NCBI GenBank assembly: GCA_950097015.1
Contig: CATNEN010000003.1
Location: forward strand, 13,001,001 to 13,065,000
Source: Macrostomum hystrix
Taxonomy: Eukaryota > Platyhelminthes > Macrostomidae
Length of the DNA: 64,000 nucleotides
Direction: 5' to 3'
The position numbers were made by a program, and so were the translations under genes. Shown here piece after piece: positions 55,601 through 64,000 of this stretch (position 1 is the first letter of the stretch; each line of letters starts with the position of its first letter). The notes beneath the pieces are model-generated. The model was not told the DNA's origin, searched no databases, and saw only the letters and a program-made list of their open reading frames with translations.

Positions 55601-57417
55601 TGGGGTAGATTGTTAGGCACAGTGGGGTAGACTATTAGGCACAGTGGTGTAGACTATTAGTCACAGTGGGGTAGACTATTAGTCACAGTGGGGTAGACTA
55701 TTAGTCACAGTGGGGTAGACTATTAGGCCCAGTGGAGTAGACTATTAGGCCCAGTGGGGTAGACTATTAGTCACAGTGGGGTAGACTGTTAGGCACAGTG
55801 GGGTAGACTATTAGGCACAGTGGGGTAGACTATTAGGCACAGTGGGGTAGACTATTAGTCACAGTGGGGTAGACTATTAGTCACAGTGGGGTAGACTATT
55901 AGTCACAGTGGGGTAGACTATTAGTCACAGTTGGGTAGACTATTAGTCACAGTGGGGTAGACTATTAGGCGCAGTGGGTAGACTATTAGTCACAGTGGGG
56001 TAGACTATTAGTCACAGTGGGGTAGACTATTAGGCGCAGTGGGTAGACTTTTAGGCCCAGTGGGGTAGACTGTTAGGCACAGTGGAGTAGACTATTAGGC
56101 TCAGTGGAGTAGACTATTAGGCACAGGGGGTAGACTATTAGGCCCAGTGGAGTAGACTGTTAGACACAGTGGGGTAGACTATTAGTCACAGTGGGGTAGA
56201 TTGTTAGTCACAGTGGGGTAGACTATTAGGCACAGTGGGGTAGACTATTAGTCACAGTGGGGTAGACTATTAGTCACAGTGGGGTAGACTATTAGTCACA
56301 GTGGGGTAGACTATTAGTCACAGTGGGGTAGACTATTAGTCACAGTGGGGTAGACTATTAGTCACAGTGGGGTAGACTATTAGGCGCAGTGGGTAGACTA
56401 TTAGGCCCAGTGGGGTAGACTGTTAGGCACATTGGGGTAGACTATTAGGCTCAGTGCAGAAGACTATTAGTCACAGTGGGGTAGACTGTTAGGCACAGTG
56501 GGGTAGACTATTAGGCTCAGTCCAGAAGACTATTAGTCACAGTGGGGTAGACTGTTAGGCCCAGTGGAGTAGACTATTAGGCCCAGTGGAGTAGACTATT
56601 AGGCCTAGTGGGGTAGTCTGTTAGGCCCAGTGGGGTAGAGTGTCAATTAGGCAGTGGGGTGTTGAGAGTGGCGCTGGGCTCAGGCGAGAATCCCAACTCA
56701 AACTTTTCAAGGTGGCTAACTGGAAGGAGCGTCGAATCTTTGAACTGGACCCGGTGACTGATCGTGTGATGTCTTCGATCAGCGGTGAATTTCTAGTCGA
56801 ACCCGTCCTTGTCACCGTTGGCAGCCGCGGCGAGATCATCATCGGCGACACAGGATCCGGAAAAATCTTTGTCGTGGATCCTGGCAGCGGCAATCTTCTA
56901 GCTAGCCTTGGCGACGGCCGATTGAAGTCATTGACTTCCATGACTGTCAACAAGTCCGAGGTTGTCGGTGTCAACGTCTATGGCCTGGCTAACGGCGCCG
57001 TGTCGATGTTTAGCGGCAGCGGCGGTAGCGACTGGCGAAGTCTAGCGGCTGGCGAGTTGAAGAATCCGACTGGAGCGGTTGCTGGGCTGGCTGTGGACGA
57101 GTTGGGCCGATTGCTGGTTGCTAGGCAGACCGGTGTGATACAGGTGAGCTCGTGTTGTTGCCTCTAATCCTATTTTTATGCCTCTGATCACCCACAGTCT
57201 ATGCCTCTTACTTTCCCACTCTATGGCTTTCTCTTCCCCAATTCTATGCCTCCATCCGCAGGTGTACACCCGGCCTCTAGGCGACTTCATTTGCGACATC
57301 CTGCCCGAGGAGCAGGAACGCTTGAGACGGCCAGGTGGTATTTGCTGCCTGACTGAGGGCTGGCTGGTTGTAGCTGACACTCTTGGCAACACGGTCAAGA
57401 AGTTTCGCTACACCTGA
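35884..57417 (+). CDS. TRIM-NHL protein, TRIM2/TRIM3-like (seven exons)
   Basis: Likely E3 ubiquitin ligase and, like relatives, a possible RNA-binding post-transcriptional regulator; cytoplasmic. Exons: 35884-36265, 37328-37479, 37568-37837, 54538-55092, 55371-55550, 56712-57143, 57262-57417. All joins are phase-consistent and give 708 residues, close to the 744 of human TRIM2/3. RING: C25, C28, C44, H46, C49, C52, C82, C85, with an Ala-rich insert in its last loop. One B-box2: C123, H126, C134, C137, C142, C145, H153, H159. Coiled coil 179-268; then a PREN-containing linker as in TRIM2/3; filamin/ABP280 domain about 328-425 (DDGSYAIRFVP...RPVRGCPIELDV); six-bladed NHL propeller 454-708. One B-box favours TRIM2/3 over TRIM71. 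About 20-25 residues expected between coiled coil and linker are missing, so a tiny exon may be unseen in the 16.7-kb intron. Confidence 0.9.
36350..37250. repeat. 33-bp tandem array in TRIM-NHL intron 1
   Basis: About 27 copies of a 32-33 bp unit containing GGGCTAGCGGGTGTCAAAGG and CCTGGGGGAAT, with AAAGACC and AAATGCC variants. It occupies most of the intron between 36266 and 37327. The Gly-rich frames across it (GLAGVKGPGGM type) look collagen-like but are artefacts of the 33-bp unit. Confidence 0.95.
37328..37837 (+). CDS. TRIM-NHL exons 2-3: B-box and coiled coil
   Basis: Exon 2 (37328-37479), after CTCCTTAG, completes the B-box (GRELLFCETCDTVFCSAC onward) and ends TATAAG|GTAAAT. Exon 3 (37568-37837) begins GCCCACCTAGCAACAAGTCA and encodes a heptad-rich helix (LNSAYETVSKECDRLDLAAE...), ending TACCAG|GTAAGT. 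The 88-bp intron between them is one of the few in this gene without an array. Confidence 0.92.
37890..38930. repeat. 21-bp array, forward orientation, TRIM-NHL intron 3
   Basis: Units read CCCTATCCACTGACCCA plus CATT or TATT on +. After about 38460 shortened CCCTATCCCTGACCCATATT units mix in. The same unit occurs reverse-complemented further along this intron. Confidence 0.95.
38931..39490. other. Non-array part of TRIM-NHL intron 3
   Basis: Begins with degenerate GAATTGGTAGATTAACGAAT repeats (38930-39060), then AT-rich unique sequence. No exon seen. Confidence 0.45.
39493..39945. repeat. 21-bp array, inverted orientation, TRIM-NHL intron 3
   Basis: Units read AATATGGGTCAGTGGATAGG on +, exactly the reverse complement of the unit at 37890-38930; about 20 copies with GCGG, GGGG and GTAGAT variants. 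Confidence 0.95.
39946..40384. other. Unique spacer in TRIM-NHL intron 3
   Basis: No exon or repeat recognised. Confidence 0.45.
40385..41475. repeat. 24-bp purine array, TRIM-NHL intron 3
   Basis: About 45 units of roughly 24 bp containing GAGAATGGGATTAAGAACAG, with GATAAAGTTGAGA and AAGTGGAGAGA variants. A block (GGATAAAGTTGAGAGAGAAT ... AAGTGGAGAGAAG) recurs near 40885 and 41061. Confidence 0.93.
41476..41884. other. Unique spacer in TRIM-NHL intron 3
   Basis: No exon recognised. Confidence 0.45.
41885..44130. repeat. 21-bp array, inverted orientation, 2.2 kb, TRIM-NHL intron 3
   Basis: About 107 copies of AATATGGGTCAGTGGATAGG-type units. Variants (GTAGATGGGG, ATCAATGG, GGTTAGTGG, GCGGATAGG) recur in the same order, showing block duplication. 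The overlapping 770-odd codon frames on both strands exist only because the unit is 21 bp and lacks stops. Confidence 0.97.
44131..44534. other. Unique spacer in TRIM-NHL intron 3
   Basis: No exon recognised with confidence. Confidence 0.4.
44540..44725. repeat. 40-bp tandem repeat, about four copies
   Basis: Units contain AGATTAGCGGATTAGCAAGC and AGATTAGTAGATTGGAAAAC; degenerate at the left edge. Confidence 0.92.
44728..45603. repeat. 14-bp purine array (GGGAGAGACAGAGT)
   Basis: About 62 copies with TGTGAGAGACAGAG and GGGGGAGAGACAGA variants; purines dominate the + strand for nearly 900 bp apart from one C and one T per unit. Confidence 0.95.
45604..46318. other. Unique, purine-leaning spacer in TRIM-NHL intron 3
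   Basis: No exon recognised. Confidence 0.4.
46319..46512. repeat. Short irregular array (CTCAATCTCACCCTTAAT)
   Basis: Irregular 6-18 bp units of CTCAATCTCACC type over about 190 bp. Confidence 0.88.
46513..46935. other. Unique spacer in TRIM-NHL intron 3
   Basis: No exon recognised. Confidence 0.4.
46940..52150. repeat. 23-bp satellite, 5.2 kb, with nested higher-order periods
   Basis: About 226 copies of a 23-bp unit containing AGTTTACCTGTCAATCAGTC. Marked variants (CCATCAG, CAATTGTTTATCTG, TCTATTGTTTACC, ACCAGTCAGTCAG) recur in long ordered blocks: GAAGTTTACC at 47360 and 48671 (1311 bp, 57 units), and the CAATAGTTTATCTGTCAATT block near 50279 and 51291 (1012 bp, 44 units). Largest array in the window. 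Confidence 0.97.
52151..52603. other. Unique spacer in TRIM-NHL intron 3
   Basis: AT-rich; no exon recognised. Confidence 0.45.
52604..52632. repeat. (CTG)n trinucleotide microsatellite
   Basis: Nine uninterrupted CTG triplets in the intron's sense strand. Confidence 0.95.
52680..53622. repeat. Pentanucleotide (TCCTG/TCCTC)n array
   Basis: About 940 bp of 5-bp units alternating CTCCT and GTCCT in recurring 30-60 bp patterns. The Ser/Cys/Pro/Leu frame across it and the Arg/Gly/Glu frame opposite are artefacts. Confidence 0.97.
53623..54194. other. Unique end of TRIM-NHL intron 3
   Basis: AT-rich; no exon recognised. Confidence 0.4.
54195..54526 (-). mobile_element. SINE family A, copy 5, full-length (antisense, abutting TRIM-NHL exon 4)
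   Basis: Best-preserved long copy. Reverse-complemented: head GTCGGTGGCAGAGCGGTTAA (box A), GAGTTCGACTCCGCGGCGAG (box B), then the shared body with CACACAGGTGTGTAC and the distal segment GGGTCTAGTGTCACAAAATG also seen in copy 1. The head ends 11 bases before the splice acceptor of exon 4. Confidence 0.9.
54538..55092 (+). CDS. TRIM-NHL exon 4: linker and filamin domain
   Basis: Begins immediately after GCACTCGACAG and encodes MDVMAIAKKISGLNGRLGNL, the PREN linker, and the filamin-type domain; ends CTGCAC|GTGAGT, phase 0 at both ends. Because its first codon is ATG it could also start a RING-less product; a frame also stays open from inside the SINE at 54445 into this exon. Confidence 0.9.
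55109..55259. promoter_or_regulatory. Four spaced E-boxes in TRIM-NHL intron 4
   Basis: CAAGTG (55109), CATGTG (55159), CACGTG (55199) and CACGTG (55254), each followed by a CTTCC/CTCC stretch (GTGACCTCC or GTGACTTCC). They are degenerate copies of a 40-55 bp repeat. Function as bHLH sites is only a possibility. Confidence 0.4.
55371..57417 (+). CDS. TRIM-NHL exons 5-7: NHL propeller
   Basis: Exon 5 (55371-55550): APYAVASSLTGREVFVSDTG, the first blade, ends CTGTGG|GTGAGT. Exon 6 (56712-57143): VANWKERRIFELDPVTDRVM through GEIIIGDTGSGKIFVVDPGS to GLAVDELGRLLVARQTGVIQ. Exon 7 (57262-57417): VYTRPLGDFICDILPEEQ to GWLVVADTLGNTVKKFRYT and TGA. Blade motifs (VSDTGNCRVAV, IGDTGSGKIFV, VADTLGNTVKKF) recur about every 43 residues. 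Confidence 0.92.
55575..56640. repeat. 22-bp tandem array in TRIM-NHL intron 5
   Basis: About 48 copies containing GGGGTAGACTATTAGTCACA, with GGCACAG, GGCCCAG and GGCGCAG variants. It starts about 25 bases after the donor at 55551; the first monomers (AGTGGTTGGGGAGAGTGGGG) grade into the exon-proximal sequence. Confidence 0.95.
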
Positions 57418-57429
57418 CTAAACTGGTTC

Positions 57430-57435
57430 AATAAA
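57430..57435 (+). terminator. polyadenylation signal of the TRIM-NHL gene
   Basis: AATAAA 13 bases after the stop codon. Confidence 0.65.
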
Positions 57436-57486
57436 GCTATATCCTGCTGAGGATTAAGCAGACTTTTCTTAAATAACTTTCTTTTT

Positions 57487-57745
57487 TCAAGGTAAGGTTG
57501 TAGCCTAGACTCCACTGGAACAATTTGCGTCCTTTAGCAAGACACTTAACTCTGCATTGCTTCAGTTCACCCAGCTGTTAAATGGGTGCCAGCATCAGCT
57601 GGGATAATTGAAGGTGGGTGTGGCGTCCCCCCAGTCCGTGGACTGAACAGCTGTACGCAGGCTTCAGATGCGCCGCGCATTAGCTGCGGCTGTGCTGTCG
57701 GCTGCACATCTGACCCAATTGGGGCAGGTGTAATCAATTATTTAA
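57487..57745 (+). mobile_element. SINE family B, copy 2, head deleted
   Basis: Starts GGTTGTAGCCTAGACTCCAC: most of the tRNA-like head is deleted between box A and the body (compare copy 1 at 7536). The body matches: GTCCTTTAGCAAGACACTTA, TTAAATGGGTGCCAGCATCA, GTCCGTGGACTGAACAGC, GGGGCAGGTGTAA. It sits just past the TRIM-NHL polyadenylation signal. Confidence 0.85.
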
Positions 57746-57789
57746 TTCAATTATTAATTCAAGGTAACAATTATAACTTTGAGATCATA

Positions 57790-58060
57790 GAATCAATAGT
57801 GTGAGGTTTTAAGACCAAGGAATCGCTAGGGTGAGATTTTGAGATCAATGAATTGAATTAGGTGAGATTTTGAGCTCAAGGAATTTATTGGGTGAGATTT
57901 TGAGATCAAAGAATTGAACTGGGTGAGATTTTGAGCTCAATGCAAGGAATTTAATAGGAAAGATTTTGAGATAAAATAATCTATAGAATGGTGAGATTTT
58001 GAGATCAAGGAAATTACTAGAGTGATATTTTGCGATCAATCGATCGACAGGGTGAGTTTT
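57790..58060. repeat. Degenerate 30-40 bp repeat (GGTGAGATTTTGAGATCAA)
   Basis: About eight diverged copies of GGTGAGATTTTGAGATCAA followed by a variable GGAATT tail. Confidence 0.8.
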
Positions 58061-60845
58061 TTAATTATAGATATTCCGTAAAAAAAATTTAAATTTTAGT
58101 CTGCATAAATCTGAGTTTTCTTTTCCAATTTTTCACTTTTAAATCACGCGAGATTTCCTCTTTTGATTCACTTTTCAAAATGGCGCAACACTAGTTTAGA
58201 TCCCATCTTCGATGCATAATGTTTTTTCAATGTGGCATTGTCCACTACCTGATTTTAATCTGCTCAGACAAACAAAGTAGGAGAGTTTTTGTTTACATAT
58301 TTCATTTTCAAATATTCCAACAGCTGACTTTTATAAACTTAACTGATAAGCAAAAACTGAAATGTGAAGTATAAAAAAGAACTCTTATGTTTTTTCTGTT
58401 CTTAGTGTTTTGTTATTACTTATTTTTAGCATAAGTATAGCGTTATAGCGTAGATTCTCGAAATGGCTACTGAGTAAGTAGTAGTAAGTAATATAGCTAC
58501 AAGTATAAAACGTGAACAAAATATTTTTGTTTTTGTTTTTGTTTCGTATTGCTCAGAATTTTTCACTTCTAGTTTATGTGCTTATATAAATTTCCTCTCT
58601 GCCTGTTACCGATCTCTGTTGCAACTTCGTTTTTTAGTACTCGTAAACTACTGTCTGCTGAAAAAATACTTTTGGTAAGTTTAATTAATAGGCATTTCTT
58701 TGACTTGTTTTAAAGACTGTTTAAAACTATATGTATAAAGCTTTTTTCTGCCACTATTTACTGTCAGTGCAGTACACGCACGCATCTTCATTATTCTTTA
58801 ATCAATCGGGCACTTTAAATAGCACACAGTATATTTCAAATTTAATTAATTGAAAAAACTATTATGTCACCGTTACTTCTTGCAATTTATAACTTCTTTT
58901 AATTAATTTATCTCAATTGTTTTTCGCAATCCCAAACTTCAGTTTCGGCACGTAGAAATAAATAGTTTAACTAAGAGTTTGCTTCAATTTTTTTATAACT
59001 TTACAAAATTTAATAATTTGTTTGTCAATATTATATAAGTTATTTTTTATCTAAACAAGAGTAAAGCAAAAATTTACTTCGAGATATTTTCAATAACAAA
59101 CTTTACCCTAATTTCTGTACCGTAAAATAATTATCGCGCTTAAGATAAAGTATGCTTGAGCCAACCATTGATACAGTATTACGTAATCATTATTTCTATC
59201 TTGCCGTCAAAATTTTAGAAAACACACACAAATAGCGCCATGTTTAGTACATTGCAATTGTTAAATAGTCCTTCCTGCCTAGGTTATATAACTATTAATC
59301 TACTTCTGACCATAACTCTATACAGTAACGGTATATTCTTAACAATCTTATTACAAATCGAGGTATAGAGCCTGATAAGTGTTTATATATGAGACATACA
59401 ATTATATAAATATCGTATTGGTCTTATCAGCTTATAATACAAATACAACTATTTCCCTGTAGTGAGATAAAGTAGATTTATTTTTATTTTTAATTCTACT
59501 CGAAGATTATATATATCAGGTAGAAAAAAACCCAAAAACCCAAACCTTTTGGGTTTTTTTTACCCAAAAGGTATATGCTTTAAAACTTAAACTCCCCGTG
59601 TTTCCTTGCGTTCCCTAATTGTCTACTCTTAGCATTTAAATTAGAATGAGACGTCAGGTGTTGTCATCTTAGTCCGAGGTAACTATAATCTTTAATTAGT
59701 GCATGGCTGAATTAAATAAGATAAGCAAACCACAATGAAAGCAGTTCAGAGTTAAGAAAACTGTTTTTATATTTACGATCGTCTGAAATCGAATGCTATT
59801 AATGACACGTCAGAACAAACAGACAAACACAAAAGCACACAATTAAACGACCTAAACGAGCCGATTTCAATGTTAATGAATAGCACGAATGACAGAGTTT
59901 GAAAAGATGAAACGATTTGTTATACTGTGTAATGATGATCAGTCACTCATTATCGTTGGTTCAATGAAAAAATCTAGACAATTAAAATAATGCCATGGAA
60001 GCTGCATGTACTGTATAATTAAGAGGACTTTTAAAAAGAGAATGAATTCGCTGAATACCTGCAATATTTCCAATGAAAATAATTTAACACGCGTGAAAAC
60101 AATTCCGTACTTTAAAAACAAAATTCTAAAAAGTCCACGCGATTGAGGAAGCTTTGGCGGTAAGAACGATTTTTGACACATTTGTTAACAAATAAGTCGT
60201 GGTGATTTGAGGAAAAGGATGAAAACTAAAGGATCAATATACTAGGGATCGGAATTCGCTATGGGATTTGGTGACAGGATTTTGTTTTTTCATTTTCGCA
60301 ACTGGAATCCCTTACAATTGGAATCGTCATATTCAGTTTGAAATCTGAGAATAGTAATATTCCACTGGGGAATTTGGAATAATAATCTTTTGATTGGGAT
60401 CGCGATTTGTACACTGGTACTTTGCGGTTTCGAATCTTCTTTGTAGGATTTGGCTTGTAGAATATTTAAAGTTGGGATAAAAATTTCGCCATAATTTAAT
60501 TTTATTAATTATGTATAAGCAAAAGTAGAAAAAAACTACATTTATCGCCACACTAGGCACTGACTCAAGCATTTTAACAACCGGGGGCATAACTGAAACC
60601 GGAATTCAGGAATTTAAGCTGTTTAAATTAAAAAACGTACTATAAAAATGTGCACCAAATTAGCAAATTAGCTGGGGTAGCACATGCCATGGAAGAAAGA
60701 TTAAAATCAAGTTTAGTAACTCAGAAAATGGTCAATATACATAAAATTTGGCAAGCAGATTTAGTTTCAGCACTTTGAGTCTATAGATCTATTGTCAGAT
60801 TACTTTCTCAATTCTTAAAGGGATGCATAGTCTAGCAATCCATTT
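58061..60845. other. 2.8 kb AT-rich sequence, no gene recognised
   Basis: Long A/T runs; no family-bearing open frame. It contains an 11-bp-stem hairpin at 59534-59558. The minus-strand frame near 60333-60590 has no coding character I trust. Confidence 0.45.
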
Positions 60846-60847
60846 TC

Positions 60848-61425
60848 TAAATTCCTAGGTGAATAAATAGACTAGCAATCCATTTTCCAAATTCCAAGGT
60901 GAATAGACTAGCAATCCATTTTCCAAATTCCAAGGTGAATAGACTAGCAATCCATTTTCTAAATTCCAAGGTGAATAGACTAGCAATCCATTTTCTAAAT
61001 TCCAAGGTGAATAGACAAGCAATCCATTTTCAAAATTCCTAAGTGAATAGACTAGCAATCCATTTTCTAAATTCCTAAGTGAATAGACTAGCACTCGATT
61101 TTCTAAATTCCTAAGTGAATAGACTAGCAATCCATTTTCTAAATTCCTAAGTGAATAGACTAGCAATCCATTTTCTAAATTCCTAAGTGAATAGACTAGC
61201 ACTCGATTTTCTAAATTCCTAAGTGAATAGACTAGCAATCCATTTTCTAAATTCCTAAGTGAATAGACTAGCAATCCATTTTCTAAATTCCAAGGTGAAT
61301 AGACAAGCAATCCATTTTCTAAATTCCTAGGTGAATAAATAGACTAGCAATCCATTTTCAAAATTCCTAAGTGAATAGACAAGCACTCGATTTTCTAAAT
61401 TCCTAGGTGAATAGACTAGCAATCC
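60848..61425. repeat. 36-bp tandem array, 3' of the Hunchback-like gene
   Basis: About 16 copies containing GAATAGACTAGCAATCCATT and TTCTAAATTCCTAAGT, with CACTCGATT and CCAAGG variants in blocks. It begins about 170 bases beyond the stop of the minus-strand gene. Confidence 0.95.
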
Positions 61426-61597
61426 ATTCTAATACAACAGCAGCCACAATTAGACGATAATTCAGAAAATTTGGCTAAAACTGAAAAGAAGCGCAAAATG
61501 AAAAAGCTAAGAATAATGTTACTAGCCCGCTTGATATGCAGTCAAAGTTCAATCTAAAAGAAGCTAGACAATAAAATTCCAGAAAGTCTCAACTTCA

Positions 61598-64000
61598 CTA
61601 GTGCGGAGTTCTAGCCAGGTGGACGAAGAATTCTAGCCGATCTCGAGACTCCGAGCCGCACCTGCTGCACCTGAACGGATTGTCTCCAAGTCCGTGGAAG
61701 GCCATATGCAGGTGGTACATTAGCTGGTCGCGAAATAGCAGGCCGCAATGCTCGCACTCGAAATCGTGCGTAGGATCCTGAGAGGGGGTTGACGATGATG
61801 ATGAACAGGAAGCTGGCTGCTGCTGCTTCTGCTGCTGCTGAGTCGTTGGCCGCTTCTCAAAGTCTTCAATTAGGCGTTTCTTCTTATAATGCGATGGCGA
61901 CGAGAAGGCGGACATTGCGACGACGTTAACGGGTGGCGGCGTCATCGGCTTAGTGATCTGCGGCTTGACTGACAGGTCTAACGGAAGTTGTAGAGGATGC
62001 TGACATGTCTGCGGCGGCGGCGGCAGTGGCGGAGGCGGCTTCGGCGGCGCAATCGGTTGATAAGGCAGTTGCCACGGTAACTGAACCTGCGGCTGCGGCC
62101 GCGGCGGTGGCAGATGAATCAGCGGTGCCAGATGCTGAACTGGCTGATGCTGACGAGACTGAATTGTGTCTGGTGTCACCGCAGTTGATTGGTCGGCGGC
62201 ACAGCTGATTAAGTGGCGAGAAGGCGGTGTTACTCGCGATTAAATATTTTGGACACGATTAAATATGTTGGCCTTGATAGAGAAAGTTAGACAGAAATAA
62301 ACATGTTAGACATGAATGAATATGTTAGACAGAAATAAACATAGTACACAAGAATGAAAATGTTAGACAATAATGAACATGTTAGACATGAATGAACATG
62401 TTAGACAATAATGAACATGTTAGACATGAATGAAGATGTTAGACAATAATTAACATATTAGATATGAATGAACATGTTAGACATCATCTGAACATTTTAG
62501 TTTCGAAATAAAACGTTTGGCAAGAATGATTAAGTAAGAAATGAACTTAAATGTGATTGTACTGTCTAAAATGAACATGTTAGATAGCACATGTTAGACT
62601 GTGCATGTTAGACATTACATGTTAGACTGTGCATGTTAGACAGTAGATGTTAGACAGTAGATGTTAGACAGTGCATGTTAGACAGTAGATTTTAGACTGT
62701 ACATATTAGACAGTAGACGTTAGACAGTACATGTTAGACAGTGCATGTTAGACAGTGCATGTTAGACAGTGCATGTTAGACAGTGCATTTTAGACAGTGC
62801 ATGTTAGACAGTACATGTTAGACAGTGCATGTTAGACAGTACATGTTAGACAGTGCATGTTAGACAGTACATGTTAGACAGGCATGTTAGACATTAGATT
62901 TTAGACTGTACATATTAGACAGTAGACGTTAGACAGTAGATGTTAGACAGTGCATGTTAGACAGTGCATGTTAGACAGTGCATGTTAGACAGTGCATTTT
63001 AGACAGTGCATGTTAGACAGTACATGTTAGACAGTGCATGTTAGACAGTACATGTTAGACAGTGCATGTTAGACAGTACATGTTAGACAGGCATGTTAGA
63101 CATTAGATTTTAGACTGTACATATTAGACAGTAGACGTTAGACAGTAGATGTTAGACAGTGCATGTTAGACAGTGCATGTTAGACAGTGCATGTTAGACA
63201 GTACATGTTAGACAGTGCATGTTAGACAGTGCATGTTAGACATTAGATTTTAGACTGTACATATTAGACAGTAGACGTTAGACAGTAGATGTTAGACAGT
63301 GCATGTTAGACAGTGCATGTTAGACAGTGCATGTTAGACAGTACATGTTAGACAGTACATGTTAGACATTAGATTTTAGACAGTAGATGTTAGACAGTGC
63401 ATGTTAGACAGTGCATGTTAGACAGTACATGTTAGACTGTGCATGTTAGACAGTAGATGTTAGACAGTATGTTAGACAGTGCATGTTAGACAGTACATGT
63501 TAGACAGTGCATGTTAGACATTAGATTTTAGTCTTTACATATTAGACAGTAGACGTTAGACAGTAGATGTTAGACAGTGCATGTTAGACAGTGCATGTTA
63601 GACAGTGCATGTTAGACAGTACATGTTAGACAGTACATGTTAGACATTAGATTTTAGACAGTAGATGTTAGACAGTGCATGTTAGACAGTGCATGTTAGA
63701 CAGTACATGTTAGACTGTGCATGTTAGACAGTAGATGTTAGACAGTATGTTAGACAGTGCATGTTAGACAGTACATGTTAGACAGTGCATGTTAGACATT
63801 AGATTTTAGTCTTTACATATTAGACAGTAGACGTTAGACAGTAGATGTTAGACAGTGCATGTTAGACAGTACATGTTAGACTGTGCATGTTAGACAGTAG
63901 ACGTTAGACTGCACATGTTAGGTCTCACTCCTCACCTATTATCAGATAATTTCTTCTGCTTTCGCCTCTGTTTCCTCTTGGCGGCGGAGGCCAGCGGAAC
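61598..64000 (-). CDS. hb: Hunchback-like C2H2 transcription factor, last two exons
   Basis: Nuclear regulator; Hunchback/Ikaros-type proteins control segmentation and neuronal timing. Upstream exon (64000-63936, continuing past the window) encodes a basic stretch ASAAKRKQRRKQKKLSDN and ends AATAG|GTGAGG. Terminal exon (62204-61598, after AATCAG) continues in phase, AG|C giving Ser. It holds a Gln/Pro-rich region, PLDLS (61970-61984), polyGln, polySer, then two C-terminal fingers: FECEHCGLLFRDQLMYHLHM with H-x3-H, and FRCSRCGSESRDRLEFFVHL ending ARTPH (H-x5-H), stop right after. This paired C-terminal module ending in FVH.AR..H is characteristic of Hunchback. PLDLS fits the PxDLS motif that binds the CtBP corepressor. 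The N-terminal finger cluster is outside the window. Confidence 0.85.
62230..63925. repeat. 14-bp array (GTTAGACAGTGCAT) filling the Hunchback-like intron
   Basis: From about 62570 a 14-bp unit GTTAGACAGTGCAT/ACAT, around 95 copies, with blocks marked by ATTAGATTTTAGACTGTACA repeated several times. The 62250-62510 part has longer related GTTAGACATGAATGAACAT units. The array reaches to within 15 bases of the donor at 63935. Confidence 0.95.

Noticed and set aside
60333..60590. 85-codon minus-strand frame
   Set aside because: AT-driven composition, no motif, no support for expression.

Overview
The window is nuclear DNA of a multicellular animal. Genes are split by GT-AG introns. The window holds an intron-containing tRNA-Leu(CAA), tRNA-derived SINEs, a Tc1/mariner remnant, and metazoan developmental families: a TRIM-NHL protein, a LIM-homeodomain factor of the LMX1 type, a Hunchback-type zinc-finger factor, a rhodopsin-class GPCR, NOP10 and PIN4. 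The animal is not identifiable from sequence alone. A spiralian, possibly a flatworm, is my weak guess, because the PIN4 exon begins exactly at codon 2 after a splice acceptor, as expected where a trans-spliced leader donates the AUG. Minisatellites make up roughly a third of the window.

Layout. 1-4552 (+): the 3' part of a nine-finger C2H2 protein whose two introns are almost pure 20-bp and 23-bp arrays. 5320-5514 (+): NOP10. 6742-7113 (+): PIN4. 7.2-9 kb: SINE copies. 9252-9431 (+): a 59-residue single-pass membrane microprotein. 9.6-17.2 kb: a run of short-unit arrays, mostly with all purines on one strand. 17494-18651 (-): GPCR. 21903-22457 (-): an unrecognised 184-residue protein with an RFX X-box upstream and its tail duplicated into the neighbouring array. 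22.8-25.5 kb: a 34-bp satellite. 26585-27982 (-): the LMX1-like gene, lacking its 5' exons. 28473-29109: Tc1 remnant. 29.8-32.5 kb: a 22-bp satellite. 34632-34739 (-): tRNA-Leu.

35884-57417 (+): one TRIM-NHL gene in seven phase-compatible exons (RING, B-box, coiled coil, filamin, NHL). Its third intron is 16.7 kb of arrays, including one 21-bp family present in both orientations. 58-60.8 kb: AT-rich DNA without a recognisable gene. 61598-64000 (-): the last two exons of a Hunchback-like factor, separated by a 14-bp array.

The genes do not form a pathway, although several (TRIM-NHL, LMX1-like, Hunchback-like, C2H2) are regulators of development. The unifying feature is architectural: nearly every intron or intergenic gap of size carries its own tandem-repeat family, often starting within tens of bases of a splice site. 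Most very long open frames in the window are products of repeat units whose length is a multiple of three, or of units lacking stops, and are not listed as genes.
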